Part shown: positions 45,601 to 57,723 of the stretch, piece after piece
Layout of the letters: the number at the start of each line of letters is the position of its first letter
Numbering within the stretch: the stretch's first letter is position 1
Source: Letharia columbiana
Taxonomy: Eukaryota; Ascomycota; Lecanoromycetes; Lecanorales; Parmeliaceae
Direction of reading: 5' to 3'
NCBI RefSeq assembly: GCF_014066305.1
Contig: NW_023501061.1
Coordinates: 620,001-684,000, forward strand
Length of the DNA stretch: 64,000 nucleotides
Made by a program: the position numbers and the translations under genes
The notes under the pieces: model-generated
Databases searched by the model: none
What the model saw: the letters and a program-made list of their open reading frames with translations, nothing else
What the model was told of the DNA's origin: nothing

Positions 45601-48600
45601 TTTATTAAATAGCGAAGAGAGATATATCTATATTATAAGTTATTTTCTAGCTTACTTAATCTTTTTCATATTATTTATAACGACTCATACGCCTTTATTA
45701 TAAACTCTCTAAACGCCTTTCTAGTAATTCTCTTAATTAGATTATTTTTTAAAGTTCTTAGCGACTTTATATTTATTCTATACTTTCTTTAAAAGCGTTA
45801 TTCTTTAACTTCTTTTTAGTAATTTATAATATCTTTATACTTTCTTATATTCTAATATAAATTCTAATCTAAATTATAGTAATAATCTAATAATCGAAGT
45901 AGACTTCTTTATAGTCGCTTAAATAGAGTTAATAATAATCGCTATTTAATAATTAATACTATTATTAATAAGGTTTTTATTATTTTTCTAGAGATTAATT
46001 AGATACTCTTTTCGATATTATAACTCTAGCGAGTATCTCTCTTAGAATCTTAGCGTTTAATTTATTAAAGTTTCGGCGTATTATTAATACTAACTTTATC
46101 ACGATTAGCTTAAGCTTTATAAGAATTAAAAGATAATTAAATTCGTTTTCGAAATTATTTTCGATATTATAATTAATAATATTTATTATTAATACTAAAG
46201 TAACGAATAATAAATCTATTATTATTTAATAGTTTTCTTTATATATTATTATTTCTATTAGTAATATTTATTTTATAGTAAATTCTTTCGCTATAAGTAT
46301 TAGTTCTTCTACTCTCTTATCGATATAAGTATTTAATTTCTCTTATATTATATAGTATAGATTAAAGTTACCTAGTATAATCTATTCGTTATTCTTAAAC
46401 TCTATAAGCGTTTTATATAGTTCGTTAAGTTTATCTATTTATTAATCATCGAGATTATAGATATTATATATATATATAATTTTATTATTTTCGAATTTAA
46501 TATTAAGAGTGTAGAGGTTCGATAAGTAATATAATAAATATTATTACTTTAATAATATTCTCTTATTAATATAGAAGTATACTCGTATATTATTATAATA
46601 GAGATAGATTAAGTTAAATCTATTCTTTAGAGAATAATACGATATATTTATATTAATATTTCTCTAGAGCTTCTAAATTACTACTATATCGATATTATAA
46701 ATCTTTTTATTATTAAAGAGTTTTACTATAACTATTCTAGATTTTTTATATTATATTATAGTATTAATAGCTAACTAGAGTATACTATTATTTCTTAATA
46801 TTATTATTAATATTACTTACTCGCTTCGCCTAGTTTATAGAGTTTATATCTTCTTTCTAAGTATTCTTCTTTTCTTAATTATCGATAAATCGAATATATC
46901 TCTTTTATTTCTATTAACGGAGATCGTAATTCTCTTATTATCACTCTTTTTAACTTAGGGACTATCTATTATTCTCGAGATTATTAATTTCCTCTATCGC
47001 TATATTATTCTTATATTATTTAACTTTATCTACTACTTTAAAGAGTAATCTATTTCTAAACGAGATTCTTATTAATAATATAAAAGTATATCTTTTTTAC
47101 TTGACTAGAGATTTGATATAGTAGTTCTTTCGAGGTTCGGCGCTCTAATTTCTTCTCTATTAATTATCTTATTTTTATCTACTAGTCTACCGCGCGTAAA
47201 TATTAGTCTTAAAAAAATTCTTTATTTCGTCTATAATTAGACGTATTCTAAGAGTAGTTATTTAATTAATTACTTATTTAATAGCTAGCTAATATCTTCT
47301 TTATTATTATAAATTATAAAGAAATTCATTATCTCGCTATTCTCATTCTCGCTATCTCCTCTTCTTTACTATATATATCTTATTTTAAGCCTTATATAAT
47401 CTCTTATAAACTAGATATTTACGAGTATTAACCGTATAATCTTTATAATAATATTTCTCTAAATATTTCTCGTATACTAAATAATTCTTTTTAGAGTATA
47501 TAATCGATAGATAATTATATTTTTAATATATAAAGTATTACTTTAATCTATACTATTTATTATAGACGTAATAATCATATAATTTTAAATCGATAATTAG
47601 ACCTTCTTTTAATACTCTATTTTCTTTCTCTAAAAATACTAATTTAATAATTAATAAACTCTTATTATAACTCTCTTTATTCGCGCTAAATTAGCTTAGC
47701 TATACTATATTAAGACTTAGCGTATTAATATTCTCATTCTAAATCCTTTTTAATTATCGTAACTATATCTTTAATATCGAATATATTAATCCTTAGTCCT
47801 TACTCTATAAAGTAGAAGACTATACATTTTAATAATTACTCTTATACTATTATTTATCTTTAGAGTTTAATTCTTACTTTTTCTTAGTTTATTTATCTTC
47901 TTCTTATTTATAGCTATAATATATATATCGTTACTCGCTAGCCTTCTAGCCGTTCTAATAGATTTTCTTATAATATTTATACTCTTTATATATCTATTAA
48001 TTATTATAATTATCTCGCTTAATATCTTTTCCTCTAATATTTTACTTATTATCTCGTTTTATAGCTTTATAATAATCTTATTTAGCTTATTATATAATAC
48101 TTAGTCTTATTTCGATATTACTAATAATATAATAGAGATTTCTTCGATAATAAAGAAGAATATCGAGGATTAGTTTAGTACGCTAGTATAGCTAGTTATC
48201 GATATATTACTTTCTAGACTAGCTATCTAATACTTAATATATATAATCTTTTTTCTATATTATTATCTTAATTACTTAAGTTAATAACTAGTTTATATAC
48301 TTTATTTAAGACTATCTAGTTTTAAATTTATTATTTACTCTTTCTATAAATATTATCGCCGCTCTAAGGTAGTAGCTACTTCGTTTATTAATAGTTTCTA
48401 ATTTTCATCTATTATTTTTAATATAATATTTATCAATAACTTTAGTATAAATACGTATTTCTTAAAATTATAGTTATTATAATTCTATTAAGACTAGCTA
48501 ATCTTATTTAATATAGTTATAAAAATATAAATATCCTCTAAAGTTAATTAAAGAGATACTAGTCTTACTAAATACTTTAAATATATATATCTACTTTTTA

Positions 48601-48639
48601 TAGCTCAATAATATAACATAGCGTTGTCGAAAGTTTTTT
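42657..48639 (-). mobile_element. RIP-degraded LINE (non-LTR) retrotransposon, endonuclease-RT-RNase H type
   Basis: About 6 kb of very A+T-rich sequence holds no open frame of 60 codons on either strand. Decayed protein motifs are readable on the minus strand, in the order of a LINE ORF2. The first is the AP-endonuclease site, read as LGNFN (46375-46361; family LGDFN). The next is the RT block ILYLFYN (44824-44804), continuing in frame to AIDFINDIDLL (catalytic FIND at 44749-44738; family FVDD) and DSIEENY. The last is the RNase H start YIDDSGIN (about 43863-43840; family YTDGSG). The mismatches are G-to-A or C-to-T, as RIP makes. Endonuclease-to-RT spacing is ~1.6 kb, as expected. The 3' end carries a TCAA-type tail. 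An RNase H domain suggests the Tad/I group. Confidence 0.88.
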
Positions 48640-48654
48640 TGCAGGTTCGAAAGT
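48640..48654. repeat. Target-site duplication, right copy
   Basis: TGCAGGTTCGAAAGT is an exact copy of 42642-42656. It is preceded by T runs at the 5' end of the element and followed by ordinary-composition DNA. Confidence 0.85.
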
Positions 48655-48891
48655 CCACCGCGTACCTGTATTCATTCTACGATGGCTAAGCCCTTTCGGG
48701 TTAGCTCTTTCGCTTACTCTACTACGAAACCTTCCGAAGGCTGCCAGCGAACTAATCCAAAGGGGCTAAGCGATCTTGGCACGTCTGTTGTTCTAGGCAG
48801 AGATGAGGTCCCTTCTGACAATGAGGCCTCTAGAAGCAGAACCATGCTTCCGCCTGCAAGATGCGATTCACTGGCCAATGCGCTCCCAGAC

Positions 48892-51309
48892 TTACGCGCC
48901 GTCATATTTATGTACTCCATGCAAAGTAAAGGCCTTCGTGAAACTGATCCCCTTCCCCAATAAAATCGCAAACGTCGTCCCCAACGTCGGTCTCGCATGC
49001 GCCGTCACAAACGTCCCCGCCCGACTCCCATTCACGTAAAACCGATCAGCAAACGGCACCGTATTCTTGCCATTGGTAAAAAACGCATGCTCAAAACCAA
49101 TGATGGTGTCGACATCGGTTGGGCAGGTCGCCGCAATCCACATGTCCCACATCCCATTGGCGATATCATCCTGTACGCTCGCGTAGGGAATGCCAACGCT
49201 CGTGGCTTGCGACATGTACCAGGAGCACTGCATTGAGACTGCGGCGGTCGGGAAGGTGCTCAGATTGAGGTATTGGTCCGGGAAGAGATTGAAGACCGTG
49301 CCCCATGATGTGGACATGCCGTAGTTGTAGGTGAAATGCTGGGGAGTGCCGTTGGTGAATGTGCCGTTGCTGTTGAGGTTCGTGCCGAGTCCTTGCGTGT
49401 ATATCGTCCTGGCGAAGCTCTGAGCTGTCCGTGTGTAAGCTTGGTTGCCTGTTAGCGCTCCGTAGGCTTTCAGGCCTATGGCGGATGTTATGGCCAAGTT
49501 TGTTTGCTTGGCGGTTGCTTTGATCGAGTCGACGGTGTCATATTGCAGTGAAGGGTTCAGACCGCTGGTTTTGAGGTAGTCGGCGAATTGCTGGAAGAGC
49601 TTTCTGTGCGATTGGGCCCAGGTTTCGTCGCCGGTCAGTTGCTGGTATTGGTATACCATTATCAGAAAACCACCCGTGGCTTCAAGAAGGATTTTCTCGG
49701 AAGTAGCGTTGGTACGTCCGGTTGCTACAGGATAGGCTGGAGCTATATGTCAGCGAAGACCACTGGGGGATTCCTTAGATCAGGCTTACTGCCAAGGTCG
49801 TGCACCACATAGTCAGCAGTCCATGCTGGGCTCTCGGAGAATATGGCAACCGGTTCAAGCAAATACTTGATCCAATCTGGGCTCATGACACCTAGGATGG
49901 TAGAGGTTGGATATACTACGTCGACAGTATTTACATCTCCGTTCGTGGATATCTCTTTCAAGAAGACGTATGGATTGCTCGTGTCAGCAGTGTTGCTGGC
50001 GGGAAGTGTGATTTCCATGGCGCCATAGCTGAGGGGCAAGTCAGCAGCTCGCTCGGTTCTGACAGAATTGCAGCCTACCATTGCCGTACGGCTGCTGTCG
50101 TCAGATCAGTATAATTGCTAGAGATCGAACTCGTCTCGCTAATAATGGCCTTGTCCAAGGTTTGAGATTCCACGTATGCTGACTGATAATCGTTCAAAAA
50201 GGCATCGACGGTTTCTAGCACATTACGGTACTTTGACTTGAAGAACCCAACTTGGTCATTGCCCAGGTAATTGACCACATTATCTCTGTACTGGCCCACA
50301 GCGAATGTGACGGAGGAAGTTGAAGTGGTAGACACCGTGCTGAGCTTCTGAGCAAAAGCAATCCAATTACCTCTCCCATGGGTCGGTAAAGTTCTATCGA
50401 GGCTTCCAGACTCGACAAACTTGCTGAATACAGTGTCAAGCGGGCCACTCTGATAAGTAACTGATGAGCTGCCGGCTTGGCTGGTCGCAAGCACAATGGA
50501 GCCCCAAGCTGCCATCTCGTTGATCTCTGTATAGTCAGCAGCTTTGGGGTCAGTCAAACTTATCACAGAGGTAGCCCCTGTGTTCTGATGCTGTAACACG
50601 AGGTTATCCGGCTGGCCATATCACGAATCATCAATTGCGCTTAAAATTTGGACATCAGAGCTCCCGGCGACTGATATAGTGACATAGCTAAAAGGAAAAG
50701 ACTGCCGAAGGTGATTATTTGGTGAGACAGGGGAGAAGAAGTCCACGACGATGCTAGCGGCGCCCGCATCTAATTCGGCTATCGTGTGGGTTGCAGTGTA
50801 ACCAATGGATTTTTGCGTTGCTGTTGTGGTGTTTGTGATGCCATCTGGCGCACCAAAGAGCGTGAATGTTTTGCCATCGACTTGCGCCAGGATAGTCCAT
50901 CCTAATGTCGTTTTGCTGGTCCAAAATTCGGCTTGGGCTGTGGGCAGATTGCTGACTTGGGAGCCGGGCAGCCAAGCTGTAGAATGTCAGTCTGCCGACG
51001 ATGCTCTGGACTACGTAGGCTTTCGAAGGATGGTACTGACCTGATAGGTATGGATTCCTTACGGCCTGTTGATGATAAGTATATTGTGGGCCGTCGCTAA
51101 TAACGATGGTGACTCACCAGGGGCAATGATGGTGCTTGAAACCCAGAGACGGTGACATCCTGGCGTTAGTCAGTACGGCGTAAAAAAGCCGACATTTCAA
51201 GACAGACCAGAGGATAGGGCCTGATGTTCTCAGGGAGAGCCGAGGCAAACGGAAGGCAGCACGCAAAGTACAAACACAGCCGGAGGATCGTTCCTGAATC
51301 TGAAGCCAT
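48892..51309 (-). pseudogene. Glutaminase A-like secreted enzyme gene with one in-frame stop
   Basis: Six exons fit in phase: 51309-51208, 51159-51118, 51065-51041, 50976-50079, 50028-49790 and 49742-48892. They total 719 codons, the usual size of fungal glutaminase A (DUF5127/DUF4965/DUF1793 layout). There is a signal peptide (LRLCLYFACCLPFASALP), then LPLAVRNPYLSAWLPGS, QVGFFKSKYRNVLETVDAFL, PDWIKYLLEPVAIFSESPAW, YNYGMSTSWGTVFNLFPDQY and a typical end GFEHAFFTNG...RFYVNGSRAGTFV. The enzyme would hydrolyse extracellular glutamine. The only lesion seen is TGA at 50621-50623 between IDDS and YGQPDN in exon 4. A TGG-to-TGA change explains it, and no splice sites remove it in frame. Everything downstream is open, so inactivation is recent, or the base is a sequencing error or is read through. 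Confidence 0.8.
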
Positions 51310-51934
51310 TGTGGGCATGAGCTATCTAGAATCGATGAGGCCAGGCCAGAATGCTAGAAGAGTGGGCGTTTGGAATAAGTCAATGTGTGTGGCACAAGTG
51401 GTTTAGATGATGTCCTGACGCTCTAGCCACGTCGGGCTGAACAGCAATGTATCTAAAACTTGCGCGCGAGTCAAACTCGGACGCGAACTGCTTGTACAGT
51501 TGTACATTATATACGATTGTACTGTACTTTTGTACGAGGACCAACACGAGCTGGTGCGATCTAACTACTCGTATGTAATTAGCGTGGGCATACAACGTTG
51601 GAATTCTTGGCGCTCACACGTATCAACTATCTTATGTAGAGACTAAAGAATTCCTATATTTTGTGCACACGTTAAGATTAGAATCATCCTTGGCACTCTC
51701 ATGACAAACTTTTCATCTCCAACTCACGTTATGACAGCGACAGCCTCTGTCCAAATCTTTTCCTGCTATTTAAGCTCACTTCTAATGCCATTGACCGAGC
51801 TTTGCTGACTCCGAGATCTTCCTTCCCATGCGGTCCATGTATCTTGCTAGGCTGGAGTAGTTTGGAGCGATTTGTTGCCCAAGCAAATGACCTCAATGCG
51901 ATCATTCTTGCCAGACCCACTCACAACTCGAACA
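51310..51934. other. Region upstream of the glutaminase gene
   Basis: No gene is recognised. GTACA-type words are repeated on both strands at 51493-51530 (GTACAGTTGTACA, then TTGTACTGTAC). They can pair as an imperfect hairpin and could be an operator-like element or a chance palindrome cluster. Confidence 0.45.
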
Positions 51935-54437
51935 TCATAGTTCGGCAGCGGCAGTGCTCTCATCCTTGATCTCTCCTTCCTGCTCGAAAAATGCGGCGGC
52001 CATGTTGTCGCTTATCTCTTCCTCCACCGCGTCGGCAAGAGATCTTGCACCCGTTTCCTCGCGGTACCGTTGAGCGATGTGCTTAGCGATCTCTCCATCA
52101 TTGACAAAGTTCACAAACATGGTCCCTGCAAACCGTTTGCCGTCGGTATCGTTTGGGTTTACGGACACCATGCCACAGCTCGCGCATACATTTGTAGGCA
52201 GTAATAGCGCGTTCTCCTTCGTAGAAGGGTAAAAAGGTAAACAGGGTACGATAGCCGAAAAGCGCCCGGTAAGAGGCGCACCGAATGTCTGGATGATACA
52301 CTGTTTGAGCGTAACCTGCAGGTCTCGGATAGGTGCCAGTTTGTGCTGCTCGTGGTTTCGGTCCTTGAGATTATCCACCCAGAACTTGGTGATTTCTTTA
52401 ATGAATTGCAATTAAATAAGAATGCTTGGCAAGCTGATTCAGCTCCGCCTCCGATTTTGTTAGCGTCATTCATGAAATTGTAGACGTACTTCACTCTTGC
52501 AATAGCCACTGTCCCTCTACCTCGTTACATTCTATATCGAGCTGTGGATACACGCTTTTCCTAGTGTTTTCCTCTGACTTAGGCTTAATAGCCAATCGCC
52601 AGCCCTTCCCGACGCATCCACCATTCAAGGATCCCTCTTACCCAGCGGCCCACTCTTGCTCGAATCCCATTCGACCTGAAGCCGGCTCATGCCTTTCCAG
52701 TTATCACGACGTATCGATGCAATGATCTGTTAGTGGCTGTTAGATTTGCGATGGCATAAGGGCACTGCAGGCTTTTACGGCGAAATTAGGCATTTACGAG
52801 ATTTGTTTTATAATAACATAATTAAATGAAATACTACGTATATCAATAAATCCTTCCTTCTAACCTTCTCCTGACCTATTTCGCAACATGCTATCCCTTC
52901 TTGCCGTCTAATTGACTTCCGACATTCAACACCTATTTTTTTAGTTAAATATGTATAGTTAATTTTTTATTAAAGTAGTTTTTAATTTTATTTATTTTTC
53001 TTTAACTCCGAGATTAGCTGCTAAAATTCAGAGCACCTTTAAGCAGTCGATCTGTGTAGCAACCAGACTCGAACAGCAACAGCATAGCCTGGCGTACATC
53101 ATCTGTCGTCTTTTCAAACTCGTCCAAGAAGGCCACGGTCCTCTTCCCATCCCATTCTGCAAGATGATTATTCAATTGAATCCCAACTTCCGATCCATGG
53201 TACGAGTCCCATGGTCCAAAAATATCAGTATCGTACTGCATCGTGGTACAATCGACGATGATAAGCTCCAAAGACAGAAGGCCACCCGTACGGCGAGCTA
53301 GCTCCGTCTTCCCATGGCCGCTGAGACCGGTGAAGAAAAGTACTAGCGGCTTTGGCGAATTGAGCAGCAGTCGGCTTATGATTCGCTGCAGGACTTGCGT
53401 TGTCGCCAGCTGCTGTCCGAAGATGAAGTAGGGAGTTTCGAAGAGGGACATGATCTTGTTTGCTTCAGCGACATGAATCTCCCTGACTGTTGCCCGCTCT
53501 ATTTGCGCAGCTTTCCAAAGGGGGTAACGCTGTAAGAGGTTAAAGGTCTTCCATAGCGCTTCCCTGATCTCGGTGGTACACCACGCCTCATGCACGTCAA
53601 TGCCCGCCATCTGCTTCGGTTTGTCCTTTTTAGGGGCCTTAAGGTAATCCTGCCACATGTCTTTCGGTACGTCGTATGGACTTGCACCCATAGCAAGCAG
53701 AGCAACCACGGTTCCCGTTGTGTCCGCAAGCTTGTATTCGGTGCTTAGAGTAGTGTAGGGTAGCAGTGGAAGACCAAAGATCGCGGAGCCGTATAGGCTG
53801 ATGCTTTTGTTTGGCTTGGCTCCTGCATGACATAGGATGCTGACGATCTCGGGCGACTTCTCCTTGGCGGCAAAGTATAGAGTCGTCTGCACCGACTGGC
53901 ACAATCACTCTGCGATTTCGGATTCATGGTGTTGAGTCAAGTAGCGCTCTCTGCATTTTCCGTCCTTGCCGTGCTGGATAGCCCATGCGAGATTGTACAC
54001 CGAGAAATCATGAATTTCCTTAGTGTGGTCAAGATAGCCGTCATCGCTCTTTGAGTGGCAGCGCTTGTCGCATTGTTCTCGGACAATGTTAGGCAGGAAG
54101 AATGGAGGAACAGTTGGGCTGTGTTGCGTGTTAGTACGCTGCCAATCAAAACAGTAAAGGAGACTTGCCGGGGATCCCCTTGGGACTTCACTGCGAGCGA
54201 AGCCATCAGTCTTTCCAATGAGTCGCTTGCTGCTGTACTAGTACGCGCTTGTCTCTTCCTCTTTGGTCTGCGCAGTCTTTGATTCGCAGTCTGTGCCGCC
54301 TTACGGAACGGAGGACTCGGGGCGTGACCAGAAGGACTTTCAGCCATGAAAACCAGCCTCGTGGGAATGGGAGCGATAGGACCTTCTGTGACTGTGGTGA
54401 GGACCAAGTATTCCCGTTGGGTTTGCTTTGTTACCAT
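51935..54437 (-). pseudogene. Broken ankyrin-repeat/AAA+ (ClpB-like) ATPase gene
   Basis: The parts are collinear on the minus strand. A basic N-terminus from ATG 54437 (KRKRQARTSTAASDSLERLM) is followed by a cysteine block in a second frame (FFLPNIVREQCDKRCH) and an ankyrin-like repeat (TTLYFAAKEKSPEIVSILCH...AGAKPN). The AAA+ module has Walker A GLSGHGKTELA and Walker B VAFLDEFEK. The small C-terminal ATPase subdomain is FGAPLTGRFSAIVP, then in another frame FLPFYEGERAITAYKCMREL, then MFVNFVNDGEIAKHIAQRY and GARSLADAVEEEI. Lesions are a TGA at 53905-53907 inside the ankyrin part, loss of frame after 53014, an A+T-rich patch at 52790-53012 and two frame changes near 52100-52250. The family is chaperone-like fungal ANK-AAA proteins; this copy is certainly non-functional as one protein. 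Confidence 0.75.
52790..53012. other. A+T-rich patch inside the broken ATPase gene
   Basis: About 220 bp with abrupt A+T enrichment (AATTAAATGAAATAC..., TTAATTTTTTATTAAAG) separates the Walker part from the C-terminal part of the same gene. It resembles a small mutated insertion, but no target-site duplication or terminal repeat was found. Confidence 0.55.
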
Positions 54438-54759
54438 GATAGATCTCCACGCGTCCTGGCACACTGTACGCGTCTTGCTGGGAATAAATGATGAGGACGG
54501 GATGGCTCACATAGGATAGTAGTCATAAAGCACTTGGGCCTGGTACAACTCTGTTCGCTTTTCTGGTGGTGCGATGTGGATTCCGAATGGTGTGTAGGGA
54601 AGGGAGCTTTGGCAAGGCAATTTTTGAAATTGTTCGGACATAGGTAGGGACATGGGACGTCATTCCGGAGTGTTGAGAGAACTGGCTCGAAGGTTCTTGA
54701 TCTGCCAAGAACTTCACACGACTAAATTCGAGGCTACATCTTCGCTCTTCAACCCGTCA

Positions 54760-55722
54760 TCAGGTGCAATAATGGGCCATATCTCTATCGTGGATGTCCC
54801 TATCGCCAGGGCCTTCGAAAGCCCACCCGTCAATCCTTGGTCCCGCAGCCACCATTAGCTTCAATCCATTCCCTGACCTCTGTTCATCCACGAATCTCAC
54901 GCATGCGGCATTCGCACCGAGATTCTTGATGCGACATTCTAGCTCCACTCCTTTCTTGACATCGAAGATCTGCACTCTTCCATCATCAGTTGCGGCAGCG
55001 ACCAGATTGCGATGAAGGTCTAGCCCGATCGAGAGGTGATTCAATGCGTTGTTGCGGTATGCCGGGAATCTATCGTACGGTTGTGTGGCATGAGCGAGGC
55101 TGGCTCGCTTGGCATACCGGATATCATAGGTGCAAAGCTATAATGTTAGTCCAATCGTGCGTCAGGGGGAAGGACAACTGCTTACCTCGTTTTGCAGGCC
55201 TGCTACTACGATGAAGTTCTCATCGATACTCCTTGCGTGGTTAATCGCGCTGGTGTGTTGAATTCTCGGCTCTGCGCTCTCCGCGCCACTCCTGGTATCC
55301 CACAACCTGATTGCCCCTTCTCTACAGCCTTTCAAAACGACATTCGTACCTAACCAATCGACGGCCACTGCTTCATGCTGGCCTTGAATGCACTGGCTTC
55401 GTTCTAAAGCCCATTCGTCTTCGTTTTCACGAAGTAGAATGCTACCGCTGGATGCGGCGATTGCAAAGCTGCAGACCCCATGACCAGGATTCGCGGCAGA
55501 TGCCCAATAGACGCCCGTTGGGTTGGGCGCCACCATTGAACCAGAAGGGTGATTCCATGAGAACCCGTCTCTAGCGATTGCGTCAAAATGAAGGGGATAG
55601 AGAGCTGACGCTAGCTGAGCGCCTTGTGTCGTTGCGCTGTATCATACACCGATTAGCTTGCTGTGGCAGGACGGTGTGACTACCCATGCTTACAGCAATA
55701 TCCGGGAAGGTGACACGCTCAT
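54760..55722 (-). CDS. WD40-repeat protein (short, possibly 5'-truncated)
   Basis: Three exons fit: 55722-55694, 55636-55186 and 55137-54760, with introns of 57 and 48 bp, giving 285 residues. WD-type units are visible. AVAVDWLGTNVVLKGCREGAIRLWDTRSG is followed by INHARSIDENFIVVAGLQNELCTYDIRYAKR, and then SIGLDLHRNLVAAATDDGRVQIFDVKKG. The C-terminal ~70 residues close the propeller. The opening MSVSPSRILLATTQGAQLAS is plausible, but WD40 relatives of this type usually have a longer N-terminus. Upstream the frame is closed by a TAG that could instead be a splice acceptor (GATCGTAG at about 55781). The gene may have lost its first exons or the true start may lie further up. Partner and pathway cannot be read. 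Confidence 0.6.
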
Positions 55723-57697
55723 GGAGGTAACCCAATCACTGATCAGCACCTTCTCACAAGTGATAAGGATGACAACCTACGATCGAGTGCGGGCATACCG
55801 CGTCTTTATAAGGCCAATACGTGTGTAACATGGATCGTTTATAGAGAGTGGTGCTATCGACGTGTTAACTCAAACAACTGGGCTTTAGAATCCAAGTCTG
55901 AAAAAAAAAGGGAAGATGCTCACACCGAGGAGGTTAACCTATTGTTGTTACGTCTACTTAGGCCGGCAATAATAAATTGTGTAGTCTCATCGTGAATAAG
56001 ATTCGTATACGAAGCAACATCCATGTCCTTAGCGTCTGGCCTTGGGACATAATTCCAAAGCTGTCGATCGCCGAGGCCTCTTGCCCACGCATCCAATACC
56101 GCGCCATGATTATGTGAGGCCCCGATCTCCCGTAATAGTCCCGCTCTGCCTGCAAGAGGGTGAGTATGCAGCCGCGATCTTTTGATCCCTCTTTTGTTGT
56201 ATGCCATAATTTACACCATGTAAAGGAAACCGTGGTCTGTGGATTTACTGTGGGCCGGTCCATATTGTCGATGTGCGTGAATCAGAGTCCTTATCGATAA
56301 GATTGCCGGCGGCAATCTTTGTGCCATGACGTACCGCGTCTGTTTGTGTTGTGAAGCTATCCGGACATTGATATGTTGACACTAGAGTACCTGCATCTCT
56401 TGGGAAGAGCCCAATCCACTGTGATCATGTTCGCAGTCTGAGTCTGTCGGTACAGCACTTGAGACCAACATCCCATCTGACAAGCATTGAGAGGAGAGCT
56501 TATGGAAATATATCACCGCACTTGGCGTGATACCATGCCGGGGGTTGGTTTTGAGCAGCGTCTCTGGAGAACAAGCGGGAGTCTACAGCACGAAAAAGAG
56601 GGTTGTCGATCACTTTGATTGAGACCTACCTCCTGAGCCTCCTCTATATGTATTTATCGGCACCCGGAGAGTGAGGAAACATGCCTTGGAGCCCATGAAA
56701 GTTTCTCACAGGGTTTGCAAACGAAGCCTTCCAGCCAGAGCTCCTCTTTTGCTTCATGTCGCATCTCTCAAAGGCTGTCCGCTGCTTACGTCACAGTCTC
56801 GTCGTGCTTTCCAATTCATTGTCAGCTTTCGGCCTGATCTGTGTCATTCTTCTGTCCTTTGAGGCGTACTTTCTCCTTACATTCTGAGACTGAAGCCTAG
56901 GCGCATCGAGATAGATACAGAATGAAAAGCAGCAAGGCCTGATGCGCCAAGTCTACAACCCTAAACAACAACACACCCTACCGCAGACAGAGCCGAAGGC
57001 ATTATATTCTTTCAACTGACGATATCAGAGCAGGCAAGAGCACGAGTGAACTGACCTACCTCAAGCGAGCTCGAGGAATGCGATGATGACTATACGCTCA
57101 CGACGGGAAACCATGCAGAGAAAGATACTGATGGCCAATAGCCTGCCCATGCTTTTCAACTATCTTTACTTCTGTTGGAAATGTATGAAGGATTGATTGA
57201 TTAAGTAGCTATGGGAGTGCTGAGTGGGCTACTTATACCCGTATTTGCCACCACGCTAATTTGCCACCTGATTGCCACCATGCGGGGTAGCTACAACACA
57301 GGTGCTGCAGCAAATCTCAACTACTTCGCACTGTCTTCCGCTTCTCGCAAGCATTGTATTGGATACGAAGGTTTCCTGTCACGTTTTCAGTCACTCAGCC
57401 CTATGAGCGCCACGGAGAAAATGGGTCAGCACTCAGTCAGCAGTCACAGCTGCACGGGTCCAAGCGCCCGCTCGTAACCGTGCCTCGGTACGAGGAGCGG
57501 CTAGGGGCGGAGTGATTAAACATCGCGTTGGGGGCCTCGGAGGGACAGCGATCGACAGCAGCATGGAAAACATCTCGCCGAGGGCCACGTTTAGCGGAAG
57601 GACGGACGCCCGGTTACTCGTATCATCTACTCGTATATGCACTTTATATGGATACTTGTATGCGATTCTTTGAGGAGTCAGATGAGTGCGGAAGTGG

Positions 57698-57723
57698 GTT
57701 TTGGGGGATACAACCCCCAAAAC
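57698..57723. repeat. Perfect 10-bp hairpin (GTTTTGGGGG / CCCCCAAAAC)
   Basis: Two exact 10-bp arms enclose the 6-base loop ATACAA. One step outward the flanks are GG and TC, and further out GGG/CCC can pair again across a bulge. It could be a stem or the end of a small mobile element. No transcript context is known. Confidence 0.65.

Noticed and set aside
45000..48600. A CRISPR-like array or other repeat array in the A+T-rich block
   Set aside because: No regularly spaced identical repeats are present; apparent recurrences are TATA/TTAAT words from composition.
42657..48639. Centromere or mitochondrial-type DNA as explanation of the A+T-rich block
   Set aside because: The exact 15-bp target-site duplication and ordered LINE motifs show a single inserted element.
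55920..56263. Two overlapping minus-strand frames that could be joined
   Set aside because: No splice sites join them in phase and no family is recognisable.
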